Of a stretch of 64,000 bases of DNA, positions 18,501 through 26,475 are shown piece by piece (position 1 is the first letter of the stretch; every line of letters begins with the position of its first letter). A program made the translations under genes and the position numbers. Below the pieces are notes generated by a model. The model made no database searches and was not told the DNA's origin. It worked only from the letters and a program-made list of their open reading frames with translations. The stretch is from Serratia marcescens subsp. marcescens ATCC 13880. GTDB taxonomy: Bacteria; Pseudomonadota; Gammaproteobacteria; Enterobacterales; Enterobacteriaceae. The DNA lies in NCBI RefSeq assembly GCF_017299535.1, contig NZ_CP071238.1, positions 1,364,001 through 1,428,000 of the forward strand. The letters run 5' to 3'.

Positions 18501-18536
18501 ATCGGGTTTTCTTATGGTGAGATAAGAAAACCCGAT
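18501..18536. terminator. long perfect inverted repeat, probable terminator
   Basis: A 15-bp perfect stem (ATCGGGTTTTCTTAT / ATAAGAAAACCCGAT) with a 6-base loop lies downstream of nlpA and upstream of the PAT-like gene. It probably ends nlpA transcription. The T-rich arm can serve as the U-tract. Confidence 0.75.
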
Positions 18537-18566
18537 GATGAGCGGGAAGGGGCTCTTTGCCTGTGA

Positions 18567-19379
18567 TTACCAGCCTTTCACCGCGCCGCCGTTGAAGATT
18601 TTCTCGGCGGCCTTGGCCACTTCGTCCGACTCATAGGCCTTGATGAAGTTCTGCACGTTTGGCGCGTCCTTGTTGTCTTCGCGGGTGACGATGATGTTGG
18701 TGTACGGCGAGTCTTTATCCTCGATGAAGATGCCGTCTTTGGTCGGCGACAGGCCGGTCTGGTTGATGTAGGTGGTGCTGATGACGGCGACGGTGACTTT
18801 CGGATCGTCCAGCACGTGCGGCAGCTGCGCGCCTTCCAGCTCCATGATCTGATAACGATGCGGGTTGGCGCTGATGTCCAGGGCGGTAGGCAGCAACCCT
18901 TTGCCAGGCTTCAGGCTAATCAGCCCGGTTTTTTCCAGCAGCAGCAGGGCGCGCCCCAGGTTGGTCGGATCGAGCGGGATGGCGATCACCGCGCCGTCCG
19001 GCAACTCTTTCAGCGATTTTATCTTTTTAGAGTAGCCGGCCATCGGGAAGACGAAGGTATTGCCGACTGCCACCAGCTTATAGCCGTGATCTTTGTTTTG
19101 CTGTTCGAGGAACGGGCGGTGCTGAAACACGTTGGCGTCCAGTTCGCCTTTGTCGGTGGCGTCGTTCGGCAGCAGCGAACCGCTGAAGCCGACCAGCTCG
19201 ACGTCCAGCCCGTATTTCTCTTTCGCCACCTGCCTGGCGACTTCCGCCACGTCCTGTTCCGCGCCGTTGATGACGCCGACTTTGATATGGTTTTGGTCGG
19301 TTTTTTGATCGCAGCCCTGCAGCGCCAATACGGCGGCGAAGGCCGCCGCCAGAGGGGTGATACGCCAGCGTAAGGTCAT
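18567..19379 (-). CDS. nlpA: MetQ/NlpA-family lipoprotein (methionine-type ABC substrate-binding protein)
   Basis: A 270-residue lipoprotein with a signal peptide and lipobox ending at C23 (LQGC), followed by the NlpA family fold (HIKVGVINGAEQDVAEVA, FQHRPFLEQ, IPLDPTNLGRALLLLE). It binds methionine or a related ligand at the outer face of the inner membrane. No metN/metI genes are adjacent, so it is an orphan component like E. coli nlpA rather than metQ. An 8-bp inverted repeat at 19395-19426 lies just upstream. Confidence 0.88.
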   Translation of the reverse strand: MTLRWRITPLAAAFAAVLALQGCDQKTDQNHIKVGVINGAEQDVAEVARQVAKEKYGLDVELVGFSGSLLPNDATDKGELDANVFQHRPFLEQQNKDHGYKLVAVGNTFVFPMAGYSKKIKSLKELPDGAVIAIPLDPTNLGRALLLLEKTGLISLKPGKGLLPTALDISANPHRYQIMELEGAQLPHVLDDPKVTVAVISTTYINQTGLSPTKDGIFIEDKDSPYTNIIVTREDNKDAPNVQNFIKAYESDEVAKAAEKIFNGGAVKGW

Positions 19380-19394
19380 CGAAGTCTCCCTGAA

Positions 19395-19426
19395 AAGAAC
19401 AATAAAATCAGTTGGTTTTTGTTCTT
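19395..19426. promoter_or_regulatory. inverted repeat upstream of nlpA
   Basis: AAGAACAA and TTGTTCTT form a perfect 8-bp inverted repeat separated by 16 bases, 16 bases upstream of the nlpA start. It could be a two-turn operator or a leader hairpin. It is not a MetJ box (AGACGTCT). Confidence 0.4.
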
Positions 19427-19469
19427 ACAGCTAAGCCTGAACCGCCGATGAAGTCAAACGCTCGTTCAG

Positions 19470-19500
19470 CATAAACGGCTATAGCTTATAGCCGTTATGC
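19470..19500 (-). terminator. stem-loop after the DUF1460 gene
   Basis: CATAAACGGCTATA pairs with TATAGCCGTTATG (one bulged A) around a 3-base loop, 10 bases downstream of the DUF1460 stop codon on the minus strand. Confidence 0.6.
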
Positions 19501-19509
19501 GGCGGGGGA

Positions 19510-20361
19510 TTATCGGCTGAGCGAGCGCAGCACCACGATGCCCGGCGTAGCCATCACGTAATCCATAAAGGGCGAATCGACCACCCGCATGTTGGCTTTG
19601 CGCGATGAGGCGTTGCGCAGCACCGGGCCGTTGTCGGTCATTACGAAGATGCCGGTATGGGTCACGTCCAGCCCGGCGAGGTTGGTGTAAATGCCGATGT
19701 AGTCGCCGGTACGCAGCTGGGCCAGCACCGTGTCGTCGACGTTGTCGCTGGGGATATAGGTCACGCTGCGTTGTACGTTGGGCAAACCGGGCAGGTAGCT
19801 GCCGCCGTCCGCCTTTTGATTGAGGGTTTTCACGAGGGTGACGGCGTGCGGGCTGAGCTGCGCGGTGATGTCTTCGGCCACCTTGTGCGGCCGCTGCGCC
19901 CAGTCGGTGAAGAAGTGTTTGCGCTGCGGGAAGGCTATCTTGCCGTCGACGTAGCGAATGTCCACCAGACGCTGAACGAACTCGGCCTCGCTGCGGGCGG
20001 TGCTGAGCGCTTCCACATAATCGATGTAGGTGAAGCAATCCAGCCCGCGGAAGTCGATCACCAGCCGCTCGGGCGTGCTCTGCGCACCGATCAGGCGGTT
20101 GGCGAGGTAGGGCGTGCCGAGGAATTCACGCGAAATCAAATCGACGCTGCGGCCATGCGGCTGCGCGGCGGGCCAACCGGCGCGCAGCGCGAGGATCTCA
20201 CGCAGCTTGCTGCGGGTGCTGGCGTCCATCTCCGGCTGCGCGCCCGGCGGCGAAACGGTGACGCCGGTCGGCGGCGTTGCGGGGGCGACGGCGGCGGGGC
20301 GATCGGCGCATCCGCTCATGGCGATAGCTAACATCAGTAAAACAGCCTTGTTCTGGTTCAT
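19510..20361 (-). CDS. DUF1460 lipoprotein, NlpC/P60-like peptidoglycan amidase candidate
   Basis: A protein of about 283 residues with a short signal peptide and a lipobox at C18 (AMSGC), followed by a DUF1460 domain. The likely catalytic cysteine is in GLDCFTYIDYVEA and the histidine in THTGIFV, the arrangement of papain-like cell-wall amidases. The start at 20361 is supported by GGAGGG 5-10 bases upstream; an extended frame to 20451 is not. Probably acts on peptidoglycan in the periplasm; specificity unknown. Confidence 0.8.
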   Translation of the reverse strand: MNQNKAVLLMLAIAMSGCADRPAAVAPATPPTGVTVSPPGAQPEMDASTRSKLREILALRAGWPAAQPHGRSVDLISREFLGTPYLANRLIGAQSTPERLVIDFRGLDCFTYIDYVEALSTARSEAEFVQRLVDIRYVDGKIAFPQRKHFFTDWAQRPHKVAEDITAQLSPHAVTLVKTLNQKADGGSYLPGLPNVQRSVTYIPSDNVDDTVLAQLRTGDYIGIYTNLAGLDVTHTGIFVMTDNGPVLRNASSRKANMRVVDSPFMDYVMATPGIVVLRSLSR

Positions 20362-20465
20362 ACGGCCCTCCCTGGGTGTCGCTGGCTTATCAGAGTAAGT
20401 GATAACAGTTCTCATCCGATGGTAGGGGTTAAAAAGTAAACATAGCCTCAATGACGTTCGATAAA

Positions 20466-21008
20466 TCAGTAACCGATTTCGCTATTGAACGGCAAATACC
20501 AGAACAGCGCGATTTCGTGATCGGCGATCTCCGGCTCGGCGCGGTACAGCAAACGATCGATGCCGCCGAGAATAAACCCGTAATGCTGGTAGCAGCGGCA
20601 GGCCGCCAGATTGTTGTTCTGCGTTTCGAGCATCATACCTGAGGTTTCCTGCTGCCGCGCCCACTGTTTGGCGCAGTCCAGCAGCGCCCCGGCGATGCCC
20701 TGACGGCGCGCATGAGCGCTGACGGCGATCTCGTCGATCAGGGTGTAACCGTTCCAGTTTTTGCTCAGCGTAATATGGCCAACGGCGTCATTCTGGCGAT
20801 ACGCCAGGAAGGTCACGCTGTCTTCGTTGGCGAACGGCGCCAGCGGATACCGCTTGCGAAACGGCGCCACCGGGCGGGTTGGCCAGCTGTCGACCGGGCT
20901 GTCGAACTGCGGCAGAGCGTAACAGGCGATGGTGAAGCTGAAATCGCCGCGCGTCAAATAATCATCGGGCAGCGCCTCAATGGCCGCGATGCGGATGGCC
21001 GGGGTCAT
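20466..21008 (-). CDS. streptothricin-acetyltransferase-like GNAT protein
   Basis: A 180-residue GNAT protein whose C-terminal half closely follows streptothricin acetyltransferases. It has the IDEIAVSAHARRQGIAGALL acetyl-CoA loop, then GMMLETQNNNLAACRCYQ and the terminal ALFWYLPF. Such enzymes acetylate the beta-lysine amine of streptothricin antibiotics. Its ATG shares one base (TAATG) with the stop of the upstream acyltransferase gene, so the two are coupled. Activity toward streptothricin is inferred, not demonstrated. Confidence 0.8.
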   Translation of the reverse strand: MTPAIRIAAIEALPDDYLTRGDFSFTIACYALPQFDSPVDSWPTRPVAPFRKRYPLAPFANEDSVTFLAYRQNDAVGHITLSKNWNGYTLIDEIAVSAHARRQGIAGALLDCAKQWARQQETSGMMLETQNNNLAACRCYQHYGFILGGIDRLLYRAEPEIADHEIALFWYLPFNSEIGY

Positions 21009-21475
21009 TACGGCAGCTCCCGCAGCAGGCGCGCCGGGTTGCCGGCATAAATCCCCTTGCGGGTGATGTCACGGGTCACCACCGCCCCGGCGCCGATCAC
21101 CGCGTCGCTGCAGATCTCCACCGCCAGGATCGTGGCGCCGGAGCCGATGGATACCCGATCGCCGATGCAGGTGCGCCCCCAACTGGCCGGATCGGCGTTG
21201 GGCGCGCCCTCTTTGAACAGATCGTTGGCGAAGGTGACGCCGTGGCCGATAAAGCACGCTTCGCCGAGGGTGACGTATTCGCAGATAAAGCTGTGCGACT
21301 GAATTTTACTGCGCGCGCCGATGCTGACGTGGCGCTGGATCTCCACGAACGGGCCGACGAAGACATCGTCGCCGAGCCGGCAGCCGTACAGATTGCAGGG
21401 CTCGATTACGGTGACGTTGCGCCCGGCGTCGACGTCGACGATCCCCGCCTGGCGGGTGGTGATTACGGATGACAT
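21008..21475 (-). CDS. hexapeptide-repeat (left-handed beta-helix) acyltransferase
   Basis: A protein of about 155 residues built of LbH hexapeptide repeats (the GCRLGDDVFVGPFVEIQR, IGARSKIQSHSFI and IGSGATILAVEI segments) and ending GNPARLLRELP, typical of WbbJ/sugar N-acetyltransferases. It probably acetylates an amino sugar or nucleotide sugar. The start at 21475 gives the usual family N terminus; the upstream frame to 21682 runs into the yohC promoter. It forms a two-gene operon with the streptothricin-acetyltransferase-like gene. Confidence 0.82.
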   Translation of the reverse strand: MSSVITTRQAGIVDVDAGRNVTVIEPCNLYGCRLGDDVFVGPFVEIQRHVSIGARSKIQSHSFICEYVTLGEACFIGHGVTFANDLFKEGAPNADPASWGRTCIGDRVSIGSGATILAVEICSDAVIGAGAVVTRDITRKGIYAGNPARLLRELP

Positions 21476-21680
21476 GACCTTCCTCGCAGCCTGGTTTTTA
21501 TGGTGGGAGTATAAGACAAAGCGCTGCGGCGTTGCGCTTTCCGCACGTTTTTTCGCCGAAAGACTATAATTAGTACAGGGGAGAGAGCCCCGTGGCCGCA
21601 ATCCTCGCACGGGTAGCAGTCCGTCGGAGGTGTGAAATTCGTTCGCCGATCGCGGCCTACGGCGAGATAGGAGGTGTCTC

Positions 21681-22271
21681 ATGGTCAGTCATGTTTGGGG
21701 ACTTCTGGCGCATCCCAGCGCCGAGTTCGAACAGATCAAAAGCGAGAATGAAAGCGTCTCGCACCTATACACCCATCACGTGTTGCTCTTGGCAGCCATC
21801 CCGGTGGTCTGCGCCTTTATCGGCACCACCCAGTTGGGCTGGCTCTCCGGCGAGGGACATGCCATCAGGCTCGACATGTTTACCGCGTTTTATACCGCCG
21901 TGGCGTTCTACCTGCTGATGCTGGCGGGCGTAGCGGCCATGGGGAAAGTCATTCACTGGATGGCGCGGCGTTATGAATCGCGCCCCAGCCTGCACCGCTG
22001 CATGGTGTTCGCCGGCTATGTGGCGACCCCGATGTTCCTCAGCGGGATTGTGGCGCTCTATCCGGTCGTCTGGCTGTGTCTGTTTGTCGGCATTATCGGC
22101 CTGTGCTATTCGGGCTATCTGCTGAATCTGGGGATCCCGCACTTCCTGAATATCGACAGTAAGGAAGGGTTCATCTTCTCCAGCTCGACCTTCGCCATCG
22201 GCATTCTGTTGCTCGAGCTGCTGCTTGGGGTGACGGTGCTGCTGTGGGGGTACGGTTCCTGGTTGTTCTGA
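21681..22271 (+). CDS. yohC: Yip1-domain inner-membrane protein YohC
   Basis: A 196-residue protein with five hydrophobic segments and strong resemblance to E. coli YohC: SHVWGLLAHPSAEF start, ENESVSHLYTHHVLL, MVFAGYVATPMFLSG, and a WGYGSWLF end. The function is unknown; in E. coli it also lies near yohP. The ribosome site AGGAGG is 7 bases before the ATG. It ends at a strong terminator at 22291. Confidence 0.9.
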   Translation: MVSHVWGLLAHPSAEFEQIKSENESVSHLYTHHVLLLAAIPVVCAFIGTTQLGWLSGEGHAIRLDMFTAFYTAVAFYLLMLAGVAAMGKVIHWMARRYESRPSLHRCMVFAGYVATPMFLSGIVALYPVVWLCLFVGIIGLCYSGYLLNLGIPHFLNIDSKEGFIFSSSTFAIGILLLELLLGVTVLLWGYGSWLF

Positions 22272-22290
22272 GTTAACGGTTGTTGTTGTC

Positions 22291-22330
22291 GCCCCCGCGC
22301 CGGTGGAACGGCGCGGGGGCTTTTGCTTTT
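22291..22330 (+). terminator. rho-independent terminator
   Basis: A perfect 12-bp GC-rich stem (GCCCCCGCGCCG / CGGCGCGGGGGC) with a 6-base loop is followed by TTTTGCTTTT. It terminates yohC and may also serve the convergent exporter gene. Confidence 0.93.
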
Positions 22331-23180
22331 ATGCGCGGCGGAAAACCAGCATCACGCCGAGCACGATGCCCGCCATCCCCAACAGGCTCAGCGCGGTCAG
22401 CGCGTGGCCGAGCAGCAGGTAATCCAGCAGGGCGGTGACCGCCGGGATCAGGTAGAACAGGCTGGTGACCTGCACCAGATTGCCGCGCTGGATCAGGCGA
22501 TACAGCAAGAAGGTCGCCAGCACTGAGATCACCACCGCCATCCACAGCAGCGGCAGCACGAACTCAGGCCGCCAGTCGACCCGCAGCGGCTCAAACGGCA
22601 GCGCCAACGCACACATCAACAGCCCGATGGCATACTGCAGCGGCAAGACCGCCAGCGGCGGCTGCGTCATGCCCTTTTGCAGCAGGGTGCCGGCGGTCAT
22701 GCTCCCCAATGCGATAAAGGCGAACAGCATGCCGCTCGGCGAGAAATGAGCCACCATCAGGCTTTGGTACACCACCAGCGTCAACCCGGCCATCGCCAGC
22801 GCCAGCCCGAATGCGCGCAGCCCGGCGCAGCGCCGTTCGGTGATGAACTGGGTGAGGATCGGCTGTACGCCGAGCAACGTGGCCAGCACGCCGGGCGTAA
22901 TGCCCTGTTCCAACGCCAGCAGATAGCAGATCTGATAGCTGCCGATCATCAGCACGCCGATCAACGCGACGCGCCGGCGGGTGCCGGGGGTGGGCAGGCA
23001 CTGGCGCCGCCACAGGCCGATGGCCAACAGTACCGCCAGCGCGATGGCGCAGCGGAAGAACAGAAAAGCGAAAGCGGAGGCGTGCTCCAATCCCCAACGG
23101 GAGAAGATCGCGCCGCTGCTCCAGAGCAGGACGAACAGCGTAGCCAGGCCGGCATTGGCCCAGAGAGAAGGGAATCGCAT
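22329..23180 (-). CDS. EamA/DMT-family exporter
   Basis: A 283-residue protein with about ten membrane helices in two EamA repeats, typical of drug/metabolite exporters. The first repeat starts ATLFVLLWSSGAIFSRWG, the second near GSMTAGTLLQKG. The start at 23180 has an AGGTGA ribosome site. A possible leader peptide and alternative hairpins lie directly upstream (23191-23427), suggesting regulated expression. The substrate is unknown. Confidence 0.85.
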   Translation of the reverse strand: MRFPSLWANAGLATLFVLLWSSGAIFSRWGLEHASAFAFLFFRCAIALAVLLAIGLWRRQCLPTPGTRRRVALIGVLMIGSYQICYLLALEQGITPGVLATLLGVQPILTQFITERRCAGLRAFGLALAMAGLTLVVYQSLMVAHFSPSGMLFAFIALGSMTAGTLLQKGMTQPPLAVLPLQYAIGLLMCALALPFEPLRVDWRPEFVLPLLWMAVVISVLATFLLYRLIQRGNLVQVTSLFYLIPAVTALLDYLLLGHALTALSLLGMAGIVLGVMLVFRRA

Positions 23181-23210
23181 ATCAATTTCACCTGTCGTGA
23201 AAATTACAGG

Positions 23211-23283
23211 CTCCGGCGCGCGCGGCGGTCTACGCCTGAACGCAACAGATCAATAAGCCGGAGGTAAAAGTCGGTGTGGCTTA
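23211..23283 (-). promoter_or_regulatory. candidate attenuator hairpins
   Basis: Reading leftwards from the leader stop, TAAGCC (23283-23278) can pair with GGCTTA (23259-23254), while CTCCGGC (23263-23257) can pair with GCCGGAG (23217-23211). The two stems share GGC at 23257-23259 and so exclude each other, as in amino-acid attenuators. A further small stem (CCTGT/ACAGG, 23191-23210) precedes the EamA ribosome site. No uninterrupted U-run follows, so attenuation could be at translation. Confidence 0.35.
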
Positions 23284-23427
23284 GCGCACAACCACAATGC
23301 GTGGCGGGTAAGCGGCAACCGCTGAAACGACAGAGGAAACGGCGGGTGGGGCGGAGGAAGCACACAGCAAAACGACGGCCGGAACGGTCGCGTTTGTCGG
23401 ATCTGTGCTGTGCGCCAACGGAGTCAT
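23281..23427 (-). CDS. possible 48-residue leader peptide ahead of the EamA exporter
   Basis: An ATG at 23427 with AGGA about 7 bases upstream opens a 48-codon frame rich in Val, Ala, Ser and Pro and ending PPRIVVVR just before the stop. The run of valines adjacent to the stop resembles the end of the ivbL-type leader peptides. It lies 100 bases before the EamA gene, and its stop codon is inside a potential hairpin. This is a pattern-based call with no homology support. Confidence 0.35.
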   Translation of the reverse strand: MTPLAHSTDPTNATVPAVVLLCASSAPPAVSSVVSAVAAYPPRIVVVR

Positions 23428-23715
23428 AGGGGTTCCTGCAAACCGGAAATAAAACTAATCGCTTCAAACATAACCAAGTTCAGCGGGGCGTGCAATCGGA
23501 AATCACAATGATTTGAATGATAATGAAAATCATTATCATTAATTAAAAGGTGTGCTATGTTGCTTTTGCCGCGCAGTGTTGACGCAGGGGTGCGGCTTGC
23601 TCCCAGTCTCGCGGCACGCAGCGCGTGCGGCAAAAGAGATTGCGATTCGCTTTTGCAGAAGGCGCGGAATCGTGGTAAAAACATTGATATGTTATAATAT
23701 AACAATTGACGCATA
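23428..23715. promoter_or_regulatory. intergenic region between EamA leader and iron ABC operon
   Basis: About 290 bases hold the Fur box at 23519 and the AT-rich ABC-operon promoter. A TATAAT-containing stretch sits around 23690-23705, immediately before the ABC ATPase gene. No gene was seen on either strand beyond shadow frames. Confidence 0.5.
23519..23537. promoter_or_regulatory. Fur box
   Basis: GATAATGAAAATCATTATC matches the 19-bp Fur consensus GATAATGATAATCATTATC at 18 of 19 positions. It lies about 180 bases upstream of the iron-type ABC operon, which should therefore be repressed by Fe2+-Fur. The divergent exporter leader might also be affected. Confidence 0.9.
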
Positions 23716-24495
23716 ATGAATTCAGTTCACGACATCCTCCGCGTTGATGGAGTTAGCCTGACCGGCCACGGCGGGGCATTGATACTCGACACCATCCATT
23801 TCGCGCTCCGCGCCGGTGAGAAGCTGGCGGTGATCGGCCCCAACGGCAGCGGCAAGTCCAGCCTGTTGCGCACCCTGATCGGCGAAACGCGGCCGGACAG
23901 CGGCGGCATTTACTGGCGGGGGCGCGCCTTGTCCGCGTGGCCGGCGGCGGAGCGCGCCAGAAGCATCGCCTTTCTGGCGCAAAACGATCTGCCGGATTTG
24001 CGGCTGTCGGTCGAGGATTACGTGGCGTTGGGCCGTTTACCGCATGGCGAACGCTCTGCGACGGGAAAGCGCATCGTTGACGAGGCCATCGGGGAAACCG
24101 GGCTGGCGCCGCTCAGGCACCGCCCGTTGGGGCGGCTCTCGGGCGGTCAGCGTCAGCGCGCCGCGCTGGCTCGGGCGTTGGCGCAGTCTCCCGACCTGTT
24201 GTTGCTGGATGAACCGACCAATCACCTCGATCCGCCCGGGCGCTCGGCGCTGCTGTCGCTAGTGAAGAATAAAGACATCGCCGTGATTGCGGTGCTGCAC
24301 GATCTGCCCGTGGCGGAGGCGTTTGCCGATCGGATCCTGGTGCTCAACGATAGCCGCCAGGTGGCCTGTGGCACGCCCGAGGCGGTGTTGCAGACCCCGG
24401 TGATTTTGCCGGTGTTCGGCATGAACAGCTTCAAGGTGGCGCACCCCGTCAGCGGGAAAACGCTGCGTATTTTTGACGTTCCCCATTGCGCTTGA
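23716..24495 (+). CDS. iron-siderophore/heme-type ABC transporter ATPase
   Basis: A 259-residue ABC ATPase of the FecE/FepC type. Walker A is GPNGSGKSS (residues about 40-48), the signature LSGGQRQRAALARAL, Walker B LLLLDEPTNHLD and the switch histidine in VLHDL. It energises import through the FecCD permease at 25465. It is first of three genes; 16 bases separate it from the binding-protein gene. Expression is expected to be iron-regulated through the Fur box. Confidence 0.92.
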   Translation: MNSVHDILRVDGVSLTGHGGALILDTIHFALRAGEKLAVIGPNGSGKSSLLRTLIGETRPDSGGIYWRGRALSAWPAAERARSIAFLAQNDLPDLRLSVEDYVALGRLPHGERSATGKRIVDEAIGETGLAPLRHRPLGRLSGGQRQRAALARALAQSPDLLLLDEPTNHLDPPGRSALLSLVKNKDIAVIAVLHDLPVAEAFADRILVLNDSRQVACGTPEAVLQTPVILPVFGMNSFKVAHPVSGKTLRIFDVPHCA

Positions 24496-24511
24496 TAAAC
24501 CAGAGAGAAAC

Positions 24512-25468
24512 ATGAACACACGCGTATTCCCCCTGCTCCTGCTGCTGGCCGGCGGGGCGGCGGCGGCCGAAAAATTTCCCGTCACCGTAGAAAGCTGCGG
24601 TACGCCGGTCACCTTCAACCAGGCGCCGCAACGCGCCGTCATCAACGACATCAACATGGCCGAGATGGCCTTTGCGCTCCATCTGCAGGATCGCATTGTC
24701 GGGCTGACCGGCATCACCGGCTGGTACAAACTGACGCCCGATTTCAAGGCCGCGATGGGCGCCATTCCCGAACTGGCGCCGAAATATCCCGCTCTGGAAA
24801 CGCTGCTGGCGGCACAGCCGGACTTCTTCTTCGCCGGCTGGAATTACGGCATGAAGATCGGCGGCGACGTCACGCCGGAGAAGCTCGCCCCGTTCGGCAT
24901 CAAAACGCTGGTGCTGAGCGAGAGCTGCGTACAGGCCGGCGGGCGGCCGCAGAAGGCCGATATGAACCTGCTGTATGACGATGAGCTGAAGCTCGGCAAG
25001 ATTTTCGGCAAGCCGCAAGAGGCCGCCGCGTTGGTTGAAGGCTGGCGGTGCCGGTTGGCTGCGCTTCCCGCCAGACCGGCGGGCCAGCCGCCGCTCAAGG
25101 TGTTCGTCTATGACTCGGGGGAGGAGAAGCCTTTCACCAGCGGCAAATACGCCATGCCGACGGCGATCATCGAAGCGGCGGGCGGCCGCAACGTGATGGA
25201 CGATTTGCCGGCGAGCTGGACGACGGCGTCCTGGGAGGCGGTGGCGGCGGCCGAGCCCGACTTCATTATTCTGCTGGATTACCAGACCGGGTCAGGCGCC
25301 GATGCGCTGCGGCGCTTCCTCGAGTCTCACCCGTTGATGAAGTTGACGCCCGCGGTACGGCACCATCGTTATCTGAAACTGCAGTATGCGGAGCTGACGC
25401 CGGGGCCGGCCAACATCGGCGCGGTGGAAAAGCTGGCGCGGGCGCTGTACGCGCCGGCGGCTGAATGA
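24512..25468 (+). CDS. periplasmic iron-complex binding protein (TroA/FepB fold)
   Basis: A 318-residue protein with a signal peptide (MNTRVFPLLLLLAGGAAAAE) and the class III periplasmic binding fold used for siderophores, heme or cobalamin. The N lobe contains PQRAVINDINMAEMAFAL and the C lobe APKYPALETLLAAQPDFFFAG. It delivers ligand to the FecCD permease. Its stop overlaps the permease start (ATGA). No TonB-dependent receptor is in the window, so the ligand cannot be named. Confidence 0.87.
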   Translation: MNTRVFPLLLLLAGGAAAAEKFPVTVESCGTPVTFNQAPQRAVINDINMAEMAFALHLQDRIVGLTGITGWYKLTPDFKAAMGAIPELAPKYPALETLLAAQPDFFFAGWNYGMKIGGDVTPEKLAPFGIKTLVLSESCVQAGGRPQKADMNLLYDDELKLGKIFGKPQEAAALVEGWRCRLAALPARPAGQPPLKVFVYDSGEEKPFTSGKYAMPTAIIEAAGGRNVMDDLPASWTTASWEAVAAAEPDFIILLDYQTGSGADALRRFLESHPLMKLTPAVRHHRYLKLQYAELTPGPANIGAVEKLARALYAPAAE

Positions 25469-26472
25469 ACTCGCCGATCCGGCGGTTTATGCTGCTCGCG
25501 CCGTTGGCGCTGTCAGTGTTGTGCGGGCTAATGATCTGGAGCCTGCAGCTGGGCAGCGTCGCGCTGTCATGGCGGCAGACGATGGCGGCATTGGGGCTTT
25601 CATCGGCGCCCCTATCCGGCATGCTGGATACCATCGTCGTGCAACTGCGGGTGCCCAGAGCCTTATTGGCGGCCTTGACCGGCGCCGGGCTGGCGATGAC
25701 CGGCGCGCTGCTGCAGACCACCACCCGCAATGAGCTGGCCGATCCTTTTTTGTTTGGGCTCTCCTCCGGCGCCTCCGCCGGCGCGGTGCTGGTCATCACG
25801 CGCTTCGGCGATGCGCTGGGCGCGCTGACGCTGCCGCTGTCCGCTTTCGCCGGCGGCATTTTGTCCGCGATGGCGGTGATGATCCTGTTTCGCGTCAGCC
25901 GGGTCAGGCGCGCCGAGCAGCTGATCGTCTGCGGCCTGGCGGTCTCGTTTTTGTTCAGCGCGCTCACCAGCTACCTGGTGTTTTCCGGCGATCAGCGGGC
26001 GGCCGGTTCGGTGTTGTTCTGGTCGCTGGGCGGGTTGGGGTTGGCGCGTTGGGATAATCTGTTCATTCCGTTGGTGAGTTTCGCGCTGCTGGCCGGGTTT
26101 ACGGCGCTGCGTTGGCGGGCGCTGGACGCGCTGCTGGCGGGCGAGCACACCGCCCATTCGATGGGGGTCAATGTGGCGCGCCTGCGCACCGAGACCTTTC
26201 TGTGCTGCGCATTGTCTACGGCGTTTCTCGTGTCGCTGACGGGCGTCATAGGGTTTGTCGGGCTGATGGTGCCCTATCTGGCCCGGCGCCTGGTGGGCGT
26301 GCGCCACCGTTTGGCCGTGCCGATGTGCGGCCTGCTGGGGGCGATGCTGCTGACCGGCGGCGACATGCTCAGCCGCAGCCTGATCCCCAATCAGGAGCTG
26401 CCCATCGGTATCATTACGGCCGGGCTGGGGGGCGCGTTCATCGTCTCCTTGCTGCTGCGCGCGGAACGATGA
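25465..26472 (+). CDS. FecCD-family iron-complex permease
   Basis: A 335-residue membrane permease with about ten helices. It has the FecCD hallmarks RVPRALLAALTGAGLAMTGAL, LADPFLFGLSSGASAGAVL and, near the C terminus, IGFVGLMVPYLARRLVGVRHR, the ATPase-coupling region. It is the third gene of the operon, overlapping the binding-protein gene by 4 bases. A single permease gene suggests a homodimer, as in BtuC. It ends 3 bases from the convergent diflavin-reductase gene. Confidence 0.92.
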   Translation: MNSPIRRFMLLAPLALSVLCGLMIWSLQLGSVALSWRQTMAALGLSSAPLSGMLDTIVVQLRVPRALLAALTGAGLAMTGALLQTTTRNELADPFLFGLSSGASAGAVLVITRFGDALGALTLPLSAFAGGILSAMAVMILFRVSRVRRAEQLIVCGLAVSFLFSALTSYLVFSGDQRAAGSVLFWSLGGLGLARWDNLFIPLVSFALLAGFTALRWRALDALLAGEHTAHSMGVNVARLRTETFLCCALSTAFLVSLTGVIGFVGLMVPYLARRLVGVRHRLAVPMCGLLGAMLLTGGDMLSRSLIPNQELPIGIITAGLGGAFIVSLLLRAER

Positions 26473-26475
26473 ACG

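Noticed and set aside
23204..23467. 87-codon minus-strand frame overlapping the putative leader peptide
   Set aside because: Arginine/cysteine-rich shadow in a different frame from the 48-codon leader, which has the better ribosome site and stop position.
23424..23714. 96-codon minus-strand frame across the Fur box
   Set aside because: It would place coding sequence over a near-perfect Fur box and the ABC promoter; composition is not protein-like and there is no ribosome site.
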